From Herbiconiux aconitum (GTDB taxonomy: Bacteria; Actinomycetota; Actinomycetes; Actinomycetales; Microbacteriaceae): 64,000 bases of DNA. Below, in pieces: positions 44,256 to 52,826 of the stretch. The translations under genes and the position numbers were made by a program. How positions within the stretch are numbered: the stretch's first letter is position 1; every line of letters starts with the position of its first letter. Under the pieces are notes generated by a model that was not told the DNA's origin, did no database searches, and saw only the letters and a list, made by a program, of their open reading frames with translations. The stretch covers positions 496,001-560,000 of the forward strand of contig NZ_JANLCM010000001.1 of NCBI RefSeq assembly GCF_024979235.1. Reading direction: 5' to 3'.

Positions 44256-44334
44256 CGAAACGACGGAGGATTCACCGGCAAACGGGCTGACCCTCCGTCA
44301 TTCCCGTTCCACCCCGCAAAAGTCCGTCGTTCCG
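44256..44334 (+). other. Three-arm region able to form two alternative hairpins
   Basis: Segment a (44256-44269, centred on ACGACGGAGG) can pair with CCTCCGTC at 44292-44299 over eight bases, or with TCCGTCGTTCCG at 44323-44334 over 11 of 12 bases. The pairings exclude each other. It lies just after the DUF1304 stop and before the 141-bp repeat. A plain terminator with a decayed duplicate is the simplest reading. Confidence 0.45.
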
Positions 44335-44354
44335 ACGAACAAAGACCCGGCACC

Positions 44355-44495
44355 GCACGCAACAGGCCCTTATCGACGACCCAAGGTGAGCGCGAGGCCG
44401 CGTCAGCGACCTCACGCGAACATGTCGCGGAGCGCCGGGCAAGGACCGGCGCGACCCGAGTAGGCCGCGCGAAGCACGGCCTACTCGGCAGCTAG
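44355..44495 (-). repeat. Structured ~141-bp repeat, copy A (3' end of the RND pump gene)
   Basis: Aligns by eye with 58863-59004 along its whole length, roughly five positions in six identical. It folds into three stem-loops: GCGAGG/CCTCACGC (about 44391-44418), GCGCCGG/CCGGCGC (44432-44452), and a 12-base perfect stem CCGAGTAGGCCG/CGGCCTACTCGG around the loop CGCGAAGCA (44457-44489). The last 15 bases lie inside the RND gene and code for its final residues and stop. Orientation is given as that of the adjacent gene. Confidence 0.85.
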
Positions 44496-47400
44496 CACAG
44501 TCAACGAAGCCGCCGCAACTTCCTGCGCCCGCGCCTCGCGCCGCTCCCGCCGCCGCTCCCGCGACCCCTCCACGAGGTTGTAGAGCACCGGCAGCACGAT
44601 CAGGGTGAGCAGCGTCGACGACACCAGGCCGCCGATGACGATGATCGCGAGCGGCTGTGAGATGAACCCGCCGTGCCCGGTGAGTCCGACCGCCATCGGC
44701 AGCAACGCGAAGATCGTGGCCAGCGCGGTCATGAGGATGGGCCGCAGACGACGCGAAGCACCCTCCACGAGCGCCTCCCGCACGGGCAGACCTCGAGCCC
44801 GGTATTGGTTCACGAGGTCGACGAGCACGATCGCGTTCGTCACCACGATGCCGATGAGCATCAGCACTCCGATGATCGACGGAACGCCGAGAGGGATGCC
44901 CGAGATGACCTGCAGCGCGATGGCGCCGGTGGCCGCGAACGGGATGGAGACGAGCAGCAGGACGGGCTGCAGCAGGCTCTTGAAGGTGGCCACCATGACG
45001 ACGTAGACGATCAGGATGGCGACCAGCAGCGCGATGCCGAGCTGCGAGAACGCATCCGACTGGTCGGTGACGACACCGCCGACGCTCGCGGTGGCGCCCG
45101 CCGGGAGCGAGACCGTGTCGAGCGCCTTCGTGACCTCGGCGCTGGCGGTGCCGAGGTCTTCGCTGTTGGGCGTGACCGACACGGTCGCGGTGCGCACGCC
45201 CTTGACGGTCGTGATGGTCGCCGGGCCGTCGACGATCGACACCGTCGCGAGCGAGTCGAGCCGCACCGGGCCGAGAGCGGTCGGGATCTGCAGAGCGGCC
45301 AGCTGGTCTTGAGTGGTGGGCGGGTCGTCGGCGACGATGAAGATCGTGTAGTTCTTGTCGTCGATCACGATCGAGCCGACGGTGGTGGGCTGCATGGTCT
45401 GCGAGACGATGCTGCCGACCGCCACCTCGTTGAGCCCGGCCAGGGCGGCCTTGTCGCGGTCGACCGCGACCTGGATGAAGGGCCTCGAGGCGCTGAGGTT
45501 CGACGACGCCTGCTTCACCTCGTCGAGCCCCTGCATGCTCGTCAGCACCGCAGCGGCCGCCGTGGCGAGATCGCTCTGGGTGGGCGCGGTGACGTCGATC
45601 GCGATGTCGGAGGTGCCGCCGAAGCCGCCACCCGACGAGACCGAGATCTCACCGGCATCCGGGATCTTCTCGAGGGTGGTGCGCACGGTGTCCTGCAAGG
45701 TGTCTTGATCGACGTCTTCGTCGGTGGTGATGTTGTAGGTGATGGCGCTGTCACCGCCGCCCACGAAGGCATCGCGCAGAGCGCTGCCCGAGGAGCCGAT
45801 GGTGAGCTGCACGGTCTGAATGCCGTCGATGCCTTCGAGCGCGGTCTCGACCTGGGTGGCGGCGGCCGACTGGGCGTCGAGGCTCGAGCCGACCGGCACG
45901 GTCTGCGTGACGGTGAAGGTGTTCTGGCCGCTGGAGCCGAGGAAGTTCGTCTTCATCAGCAGCGTCAGGGGCACGGTGCCCACCAGCACGAGGATGGCGA
46001 TGATGATGGTGACGACGGAGTGCTTCAACGTCCAGGAGATGATCGGCAGGTAGCGGCGCTGGAGGGCAGTGGGCGGCTCGTCTTCGATCTCGACGCGATG
46101 GTTGCGGGCGCGGCGGCTGGGCGCTTCGAGGGCCGAGCCGGGCTCGGCGACGGCCGCGTGCGCGTGCGCGTGCTCCTGGGAGCGGGCATCCGTCGATGTC
46201 GTCGCCGCGGCATCCGTGGCCGTAGCAGCGGCCTTCTTCGCCTTCGGGGGCCGCACGAACCAGTACGCGAGCACCGGCACGATGGTGAGAGCGACCAGCA
46301 GCGACGCGAGCAGCGCGATGGTGACAGTGAGCGCGAACGGCCGGAACAGCTCACCGGTGGTGTCTCCCACGAAGGCGAGCGGCAGGAAGACGGCCACCGT
46401 GGTGATGGTGGAGGCTGTGATGGCGCCGGCGACCTCGCGCACGGCGTCGACGATGAGCGAGGCCCGGGCGACGCCCGCCTCCTTCGGCGAGAGCTGCACG
46501 CCGGCGAGCGCCGACAGGTGTCTCTTGATGTTCTCGATCACGACGATGGAGTCGTCGACCACTCGCCCGATCGCGATGGTGAGCGCGCCGAGGGTGATGA
46601 TGTTGAGGGTGTAGTTGGCGGTCTGCAAGCCGATGAAGGTGATGAGCACCGAGGTCGGGATGGAGATGGCGGTGACGATCGTCGATCGGATCGACAACAG
46701 GAACACGAAGACGACGAGCACCGCGAAGAACAGACCGAGCAGGCCCTCGGTGGCGAGCGATTCGATGGACTCCTGGATGAACGGGGCCTGGTCGAAGACG
46801 ACGGTGAAGGTGGCCCCGGGGATGGCGCTCTCGAGCTGAGGCAGCAGATCGCGCACTCCCTGCGACACCTCGACGGTGTTCGCGGAGGGGAGTTTCGTGA
46901 TCGACAGGGTGAGCGCATCCTTGCCGTTGACGCGCGAGATGGAGGTCACCGGGTCGTCGACGAGGGCGACGGATGCGACCTGTCCGATGGTCACAGGCGT
47001 GCCTTCCGCGGTGACCGCGGGAAGCGGAAGGGAGGCGATGTCGTCGGTGGAGGTGAGCTTCGATCCGGCCTGCACGGCGTAGCTCTGGCCGTCTTGCGTG
47101 AGGGTTCCGGCGGGAATCAGCTGGCCGTTCGCGGCGATCGCGTCAGTGATGTCCTTCGTGGTGACGCCTGCGATGGCGAGCGATGCGGGTGAGGGCGTGA
47201 TGGTGACCCGTTGGCCGATGGCCCCGAGAACCTCGGCGGCGCGCACCCCGCTGAGCTCTTCGAGATCGGGCACGGCCGAGGTCTCGAGCTGCTGCGCGAG
47301 GGTCTTGGTGTCTTCGCCGGAGACGGCGATCGAGATGATCGGCAGGTCGTTGATGCTGCCGGAGAGCACCTGCGGATCGAGGTTCTCGGGCAGCGTCGAC

Positions 47401-47750
47401 TTGATGCGGTTGACCGCCTGCTGGATCTTCTGCTCGGCGGTGGCGAGGTTCGTGCCGTAGGTGAAGGTGGCCGAGATGATGGAGAGGTTCGTGCTGCTCG
47501 TCGCACTCGTGGTCTCGATGCCTTCGACGCCCTGGATCGCGCTCTCGATCGGTGTCGAGACGTCGTCGTTCACCACCTCGGGGCTGGCCCCCGGGTAGGT
47601 GGTGAGCACGGCGAGCTGCGGGAACTCGATCGAGGGGATCAGCTCCTGCTTGAGGTTCGTGAGGGCGAGCCCACCGAACACGGCGACCACGATCGTGACG
47701 AGGGCGATCAGGGCCCGGTTCTTCATGCTGAGAACGGCAAGGAAATGCAC
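44481..47750 (-). CDS. RND efflux pump, HAE1/AcrB-like
   Basis: 1089 residues, full length for the HAE1 family. It begins MHFLAVLSMKNRALIAL and has twelve predicted helices and two large outer loops. The helix-4 proton-relay pair is in GRVVDDSIVVIENIKRHL, the fourth-segment signature GASPEVVND-type near residue 55 is present, and GVLMLIGIVVTNAIVLVDLVNQYR is the matching second half. In Gram-positive bacteria these pumps act without an outer-membrane channel; a substrate is not predictable. An Ala/Thr-rich loop of ~60 residues links the halves. It appears monocistronic. The C-terminal codons are supplied by the 141-bp repeat. Confidence 0.92.
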   Translation of the reverse strand: MHFLAVLSMKNRALIALVTIVVAVFGGLALTNLKQELIPSIEFPQLAVLTTYPGASPEVVNDDVSTPIESAIQGVEGIETTSATSSTNLSIISATFTYGTNLATAEQKIQQAVNRIKSTLPENLDPQVLSGSINDLPIISIAVSGEDTKTLAQQLETSAVPDLEELSGVRAAEVLGAIGQRVTITPSPASLAIAGVTTKDITDAIAANGQLIPAGTLTQDGQSYAVQAGSKLTSTDDIASLPLPAVTAEGTPVTIGQVASVALVDDPVTSISRVNGKDALTLSITKLPSANTVEVSQGVRDLLPQLESAIPGATFTVVFDQAPFIQESIESLATEGLLGLFFAVLVVFVFLLSIRSTIVTAISIPTSVLITFIGLQTANYTLNIITLGALTIAIGRVVDDSIVVIENIKRHLSALAGVQLSPKEAGVARASLIVDAVREVAGAITASTITTVAVFLPLAFVGDTTGELFRPFALTVTIALLASLLVALTIVPVLAYWFVRPPKAKKAAATATDAAATTSTDARSQEHAHAHAAVAEPGSALEAPSRRARNHRVEIEDEPPTALQRRYLPIISWTLKHSVVTIIIAILVLVGTVPLTLLMKTNFLGSSGQNTFTVTQTVPVGSSLDAQSAAATQVETALEGIDGIQTVQLTIGSSGSALRDAFVGGGDSAITYNITTDEDVDQDTLQDTVRTTLEKIPDAGEISVSSGGGFGGTSDIAIDVTAPTQSDLATAAAAVLTSMQGLDEVKQASSNLSASRPFIQVAVDRDKAALAGLNEVAVGSIVSQTMQPTTVGSIVIDDKNYTIFIVADDPPTTQDQLAALQIPTALGPVRLDSLATVSIVDGPATITTVKGVRTATVSVTPNSEDLGTASAEVTKALDTVSLPAGATASVGGVVTDQSDAFSQLGIALLVAILIVYVVMVATFKSLLQPVLLLVSIPFAATGAIALQVISGIPLGVPSIIGVLMLIGIVVTNAIVLVDLVNQYRARGLPVREALVEGASRRLRPILMTALATIFALLPMAVGLTGHGGFISQPLAIIVIGGLVSSTLLTLIVLPVLYNLVEGSRERRRERREARAQEVAAASLTVLAAE

Positions 47751-47846
47751 GGGGAAGTCTCTCTATCCGAGCGAGTGCAGGGCGATACAGCTAGGCAGCT
47801 TAACTATCGCATCTTTCCGAGACGCGACATTTCCGTTACGGCGTTT

Positions 47847-48818
47847 TCAGAGCCATCCTCGTCGCTTGAAGATCTTGTAGAGCGCGAAGCCGAGCCCGAG
47901 CATCAGGGCCAGCGCGAAGGGGTAGCCGAGCACCCAGTGCAGTTCGGGCATGTACTCGAAGTTCATGCCGTAGATGGTGCCGACGAGCGTCGGGGTGAAG
48001 AGGATGGCGGCCCAGGAGGAGATCTTCTTGATCTCGTTGTTCTGGTCCTGGCCCACCAGGGTGGTGTGCACCATCAGCGCGTTCTGCAGCAGCTGGCGGA
48101 AGGAGTCGGCGCGCTCCACGATGCGCAGCACGTGATCGTGCACGTCACGCAGGTTGTCCCGAAGAGTCTCATCGGCGCCGCTCTCGGCGAGCGAGTCGCG
48201 CACGGACTCCAGCATGTCCGAGAGCGGATGCGTGGCCCGCTGGAACGCCAGCACCTCCCGCGAGAGCTGGTAGATGCGCCGTGAGACCTCCTGGTCGCCG
48301 TTGAACAGTTGGTCCTCGATCTCGTCGATGTCGTTCTCGAGACCGTTGATGACGGGCAGGTACTCGTCGACCACCTGGTCGAGCACGGCGTAGAGCACCG
48401 CGAGCGGCCCTTTCGCCAGCAGGTCGGGATCGCCTTCGAGCCGCTTGCGAACGAGGGCCAGGTCGGGTGACTCGGCATGCCGGACCGTGATGAGGTAGTC
48501 GGCGCCGAGGAAGATGTCGAGTTCGCCGAACTCCACCCGCTCGTCGGCGTCGAGGTAGCGGGCGGGACGAAGCGCGAGGAAGGTCGAGCCGCCGTACTTC
48601 TCGATCTTCGCGCGCTGATGCCCTTGCAAGGCGTCTTCCACGGCGAGCGGAGGCAGGGCGAACTCGTCGGCCACCGACTGCAGCTCTTCGGGGTTCGGGC
48701 GGTACATCCCGATCCAGGCGAAGCCGTTGCGCGCTCGCATCACCTCAAAGGTCTCGTCGAGGCTCGGCGGGTCGGCGGTGCGGCGGCCGGCCACGTACAC
48801 GGCGTTGTCGACGATCAT
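47847..48818 (-). CDS. corA: CorA-family divalent metal (Mg2+/Co2+) channel
   Basis: 323 residues from the ATG at 48818, which overlaps the kdpE stop by four bases; the frame is open into kdpE but that part is shadow. Typical CorA: soluble funnel domain, long stalk helix, two C-terminal helices, and the selectivity signature YGMNFEYMPEL between them, followed by a basic KIFKRRGW tail. It mediates magnesium uptake. Being the last gene of the kdp operon, translationally coupled to kdpE, ties magnesium entry to potassium-limitation signalling. Confidence 0.93.
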   Translation of the reverse strand: MIVDNAVYVAGRRTADPPSLDETFEVMRARNGFAWIGMYRPNPEELQSVADEFALPPLAVEDALQGHQRAKIEKYGGSTFLALRPARYLDADERVEFGELDIFLGADYLITVRHAESPDLALVRKRLEGDPDLLAKGPLAVLYAVLDQVVDEYLPVINGLENDIDEIEDQLFNGDQEVSRRIYQLSREVLAFQRATHPLSDMLESVRDSLAESGADETLRDNLRDVHDHVLRIVERADSFRQLLQNALMVHTTLVGQDQNNEIKKISSWAAILFTPTLVGTIYGMNFEYMPELHWVLGYPFALALMLGLGFALYKIFKRRGWL

Positions 48819-49534
48819 CGGCGTCCTCCCTCTTCGTGCACCGGCGTAGGGTCGGGCACGAAACGGTAGCCCATTCCGGCCTCCGTCAGGAAGTGCACGG
48901 GATGCGACGGTTCGGCCTCGAGCTTCTTGCGCAGCTGCCCGATGTAGAGCCGAAGGTACCCGGTCTCCTTCACGAGGTGGGTGCCCCAGACCTCGGTGAG
49001 CAGTTCCTGGTGGGTCACGAGACGACCGGGGTTGCGCACCAGCAGCTCGAGGATCTTCCACTCCGTCGGGGTCAGACGGATGGCGGTGCGGTCCCCGTGC
49101 CGCATCACCTGGTGGGCGGCGAGGTCCACGGTGATGCCGCTGAAGGTCACCGCCGGTTCGTCGCCCGTTGAGCCTGGGCCACTGCGTCGGGTGAGAGCCC
49201 GGATGCGCGCCAGCAGCTCGTCCATCGCGAACGGCTTCGTCACGTAGTCGTCGGCACCGGCGTCGAGCGCATCGACCTTGTCGGCCGAACCGGCGCGGCC
49301 CGACACCACGAGGATCGGCACGCTCGACCAGCCGCGCACGGCCTGGATCACCTCGAGGCCGTTGAGTCGCGGCATGCCGAGGTCGAGCATGATGAGGTCG
49401 ACCGTGCCCTCGGTCGCGACGCGGATCGCGTCGGCGCCGTCGACGGCGGTGACGATGTCGTAGCCCTGCGAACCCAGAGTGATGCGGAGCGCCCGCAGGA
49501 TCTGCGGATCGTCGTCGGCGATCAGGATCTTCAT
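48815..49534 (-). CDS. kdpE: Response regulator KdpE
   Basis: 239 residues. Receiver domain with acidic pocket DDD at 8-10, phosphoacceptor aspartate in IMLDLGMP (residue ~53), and the lysine in VTKPF; OmpR-type winged helix from ~135 with LTPTEWKILELLVRNPGRLVTH and VWGTHLVKETGYLRLYIGQLRKKLE, diagnostic of KdpE. It activates the kdp promoter under potassium limitation. Start overlaps the kdpD stop by four bases. Confidence 0.95.
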   Translation of the reverse strand: MKILIADDDPQILRALRITLGSQGYDIVTAVDGADAIRVATEGTVDLIMLDLGMPRLNGLEVIQAVRGWSSVPILVVSGRAGSADKVDALDAGADDYVTKPFAMDELLARIRALTRRSGPGSTGDEPAVTFSGITVDLAAHQVMRHGDRTAIRLTPTEWKILELLVRNPGRLVTHQELLTEVWGTHLVKETGYLRLYIGQLRKKLEAEPSHPVHFLTEAGMGYRFVPDPTPVHEEGGRR

Positions 49535-52173
49535 GCGCTGTCCTCGGTGTCGTCGGCATCGCCTCTCCCCGGCACCCGATCGCCCATCGCGGCCGTCGAG
49601 GCCGTCGAGGCCGTCGAGGCCGTCGACGTCGCCGGTGCCGGCGTGGCCGGAGCTGCGACCGGCAGCGTCACCACCATCGTGAGCCCACCGCCCGGCGTGT
49701 CCTCGGCGTCGAGCGTGCCGCCCATGCCCTCGACGAAGCCTTTCGACAGCGCGAGACCGAGCCCGAGGCCTGCGGCGTTGTCGGTGTCGCCGAGACGCTG
49801 GAACGGCAGGAACACCTCATCGCGCCGTTCGACAGGGATGCCGGGGCCGCGGTCGATCACGCGCAGCTGGACGGTGTCGGCGAAGGTGCTGGCCGACACC
49901 ACCACCCGCTCCCCCTCCGGGCGGAAGCGCAGCGCGTTCGAGAGCAGGTTGACGAGCACGCGGTCAAGGAGCACGGGATCGGCCGGAAACACGGGCAGGC
50001 CGGAGGGGATGTCGAGGTCGACCTCGGCGGGGCCGATACCGAGCTCGTCGAGCACGGCGGGCAGCAGGTCGTCGAGATCGACGTCGACGAGCGAGACGCC
50101 GAGCACCCCGGCCTGCACACGGCGCACGTCGAGCAGATCGGTGAGCAGCTGGGCGAGCGAGGCCAGGCTCTCCTCGGCCGTCGCGAGAAGCTCCTCGCGG
50201 TCGGACTCGCTGAGCGTCGCACCGCGGGCCCGCAGACCCGTCACCGCGGCGGTGGCAGCCGTGAGCGGCCGGCGGAGGTCGTGCCCGAGTGCGGCCAGCA
50301 GGGCGGTGCGCACCCGGTCGGCCGCCTCGAGCGGCGCCATGCCGCGAGCGGTCTCCTCGAGGTTCGCGTGCTCGACTGCGGCCGCGATCTGCGCCACGAT
50401 GACGGCGAGCAGACGGCGGTCGGATGCCTGCAGCTCGCGACCGTAGAGCTCCAACACGGTGTCGTCGTCGACGGGCATCGAGACCCGAGCCCCTGCCGAG
50501 GGAGAGGGAGAGGTGGACTGGGATGGGGAACCGGACGGGGGCTCCCACGAGCCCGGCTCGCCGTCGGAGTAGAGCGTGCGATCGTCGTGCATCAGCCGCA
50601 CGCCGACGAGACCGAAGGCTTCACGGGTCTGGGTCACGAGCGCCTGCAACGCATCCTCCCCGCGCAGCACGCTGCCGGCCACGGTGGCGAGGAGTTCCGA
50701 CTCGGCGGCCGACCGCCGCGCCACCCGCGAGCGGCGGGCCGCTTGGTCGACCACGATGCTCACCAGCACCGCGATGACCACGTAGAGAACGAGCGCGAGA
50801 ACGTGCAGCGGCTCGTTGACGGTGACGGTGTAGAGCGGTTCGACGAAGAAGAAGTCGAGCGTGAATCCGCTCAGCACCGCGGCGAACAGAGCGGGCCAGA
50901 TTCCGCCGATCAAGGCGGCGACCACCACGAGCAGCTGGTAGCTCAGCACGTTGGAGGTGATGGATTCGTCGGAACGGAACGCCGTGAGCAACCAGGTGAG
51001 CAACGGGCCCGCCACGATCGCGAACGCGAAGCCGTAAAGGCGGCGGCGGAGGGTGAGCGCTCCCCGGGTGCCGGGCAGGCGCATCCGGCCGCCCGCCGCC
51101 GCGTGGGTGACGATGTGCACGTCGATGTCGCCGGACTCCCGGATGACCGTGGCGCCGATTCCCGGACCGGTCAGCAGCACGGAGAGCCTGCTGCGCCGGC
51201 TGACGCCGATGACGAGCTGGGTGGCGTTGGACGCGCGGGCGAACTCCACGAGTGCTGAGGGGATGTCGTCGCCCACGACCTGATGGAAGCTGCCGCCGAG
51301 GCTCTCGACGAGGGTGCGCTGGGCGGCGAGGGCACCGGGGTTGGGCTCGCGCAATCCGTCTTGCGCCGTGACGTGCACGGCCATCAGCTGCCCGCCGGAG
51401 GAGCGGGCCGCGATCCGGGCGCCCCGACGTAGCAGGGTCTCGCCCTCGGGGCCGCCGGTGAGTGCCACCACCACCCGTTCGCGGGCCTCCCATTTGTCAC
51501 CGATGCCGTGGTCGGTGCGGTAGCGGCGCAGCGAGCTGTCGACCTCGTCGGCCAGCCAGAGCAGCGCGAGTTCGCGAAGGGCGGTGAGGTTGCCGAGCCG
51601 GAAGTAGTTCGACAGCGCCGCATCCACGCGCGTCGCCGGATACACCACACCTTCAGCCAGGCGGTCGCGGAGCGCCTGCGGAGCCAGGTCGACGACCTCG
51701 ATCTGGTCGGCCGAGCGCAGCACCGCATCCGGAACCGTCTCGCGCTGCGGAACGCCGGTGATCTGCTGCACCACGTCGTTCAACGACTCGATGTGCTGGA
51801 TGTTCACGGTGGAGAGCACGTTGATGCCGGCATCCAGCAGCGTCTCCACGTCGCGCCAGCGCTTCTCGTGCGCGAGCCCCGGCGCGTTGGTGTGGGCGAG
51901 TTCATCGACGAGGGCGTACTCGGGCGCCCGGGCGAGCACCGCGTCGAGATCCATCTCGTCGAGCTCGACGCCGCGGTGCCCCACCCGCAGGCGGGGCACC
52001 ACCTCGAAGCCGGCCGTCATCGACGCGGTGCCGGAGCGGCCGTGGGTCTCCACGATGCCGATCACCACGTCTTTGCCCGCGGCCCGGAGGCGCCGCCCCT
52101 CCTCCAGCATCGTGTAGGTCTTGCCCACTCCGGGTGCGGCGCCGAGCAGCACCCGCAGCCGCCCCTGTTTCAC
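49531..52173 (-). CDS. kdpD: Sensor histidine kinase KdpD
   Basis: 880 residues from GTG. N-terminal KdpD domain with Walker-A-like GAAPGVGKTYTML and ETHGRSGT, then a universal-stress-like domain (about 230-360), four close membrane helices (about 385-480), a GAF-like linker, HisKA with the phosphorylated histidine in ALGHDLRRPLTA, and HATPase with GLGLGLALSKGF. It senses potassium and turgor-related signals and phosphorylates KdpE. The C-terminal tail is a low-complexity extension coded partly by a nine-base repeat. Starts 18 bp after kdpC. Confidence 0.95.
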   Translation of the reverse strand: MKQGRLRVLLGAAPGVGKTYTMLEEGRRLRAAGKDVVIGIVETHGRSGTASMTAGFEVVPRLRVGHRGVELDEMDLDAVLARAPEYALVDELAHTNAPGLAHEKRWRDVETLLDAGINVLSTVNIQHIESLNDVVQQITGVPQRETVPDAVLRSADQIEVVDLAPQALRDRLAEGVVYPATRVDAALSNYFRLGNLTALRELALLWLADEVDSSLRRYRTDHGIGDKWEARERVVVALTGGPEGETLLRRGARIAARSSGGQLMAVHVTAQDGLREPNPGALAAQRTLVESLGGSFHQVVGDDIPSALVEFARASNATQLVIGVSRRSRLSVLLTGPGIGATVIRESGDIDVHIVTHAAAGGRMRLPGTRGALTLRRRLYGFAFAIVAGPLLTWLLTAFRSDESITSNVLSYQLLVVVAALIGGIWPALFAAVLSGFTLDFFFVEPLYTVTVNEPLHVLALVLYVVIAVLVSIVVDQAARRSRVARRSAAESELLATVAGSVLRGEDALQALVTQTREAFGLVGVRLMHDDRTLYSDGEPGSWEPPSGSPSQSTSPSPSAGARVSMPVDDDTVLELYGRELQASDRRLLAVIVAQIAAAVEHANLEETARGMAPLEAADRVRTALLAALGHDLRRPLTAATAAVTGLRARGATLSESDREELLATAEESLASLAQLLTDLLDVRRVQAGVLGVSLVDVDLDDLLPAVLDELGIGPAEVDLDIPSGLPVFPADPVLLDRVLVNLLSNALRFRPEGERVVVSASTFADTVQLRVIDRGPGIPVERRDEVFLPFQRLGDTDNAAGLGLGLALSKGFVEGMGGTLDAEDTPGGGLTMVVTLPVAAPATPAPATSTASTASTASTAAMGDRVPGRGDADDTEDSA
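49591..49626 (-). repeat. Four copies of a 9-bp repeat in the kdpD tail
   Basis: GGCCGTCGA is repeated four times without interruption (period nine, in frame), giving the repeating TAS tripeptides near the KdpD C-terminus. Copy-number change would alter the tail by whole triplets. Confidence 0.85.
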
Positions 52174-52191
52174 GCGCGCACCCGCATCCGG

Positions 52192-52797
52192 TCAGCCGGC
52201 CAGCTGGGCGAGCGCGATATTGAGCTGCAGCACGTTGACCGTTTCGTTGCCGAGGTAACCCAGGTCACGACCCTGAATGGAGGCTTCGACGAGATCATGA
52301 ACCTGCGACTCCTCCAGTCCCCGGGCCTCCGCGACGCGGGGCACCTGCAGTAGAGCGTATTGCGGGCTGATGTGAGGGTCGAGTCCGGAGCCGGAGGCCG
52401 TGAGCGCATCGACCGGGATGTCGGCCGGGTCAACGCCCTCGAGCTCCGCGATCGCGGCCTTCCGTTCCGCGATCGCGTCGAGGAAGTCGGGGTTCTCGGG
52501 CCCGAAGTTGCTGCCGACCGAGCCTGCTGCGTCGTAGCCCGCCGCCGATGGCCGCGACTGGAACCACTCGGGCAGCGCGTTGCCGTCGGCGTCGGTGAAC
52601 GACTGCCCGATCAGGGTGGAGCCGAGCACGCTGCCGTCGGCGTTCGTGACCAGGCTGCCGTTGGACTGCGCCGGCAGCACGAGCTGGCCGACACCGAGCA
52701 CGGCGAGGGGGTAGACGATTCCGAGCGCGATCGTCGCGACGATCATGTATCGGAGCGCCACCCAGTAGGGGCGGGCGAATCCGCGAGTGGATGCCAT
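52192..52797 (-). CDS. kdpC: Potassium-transporting ATPase subunit KdpC
   Basis: 201 residues. One N-terminal helix (about residues 16-40), then the exported domain with the family blocks STLIGQSF, FQSRPSAAGYDA, GSNFGPENPDF, VPVDALTASGSGLDPHIS and a closing NVLQLNIALAQ. KdpC stabilises the KdpA/KdpB complex and aids ATP use. Second-last transport subunit of the operon, followed by the sensor genes. Confidence 0.96.
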   Translation of the reverse strand: MASTRGFARPYWVALRYMIVATIALGIVYPLAVLGVGQLVLPAQSNGSLVTNADGSVLGSTLIGQSFTDADGNALPEWFQSRPSAAGYDAAGSVGSNFGPENPDFLDAIAERKAAIAELEGVDPADIPVDALTASGSGLDPHISPQYALLQVPRVAEARGLEESQVHDLVEASIQGRDLGYLGNETVNVLQLNIALAQLAG

Positions 52798-52826
52798 GGG
52801 AGTGTGCCTTTCAGAGGTTTCTGAGT

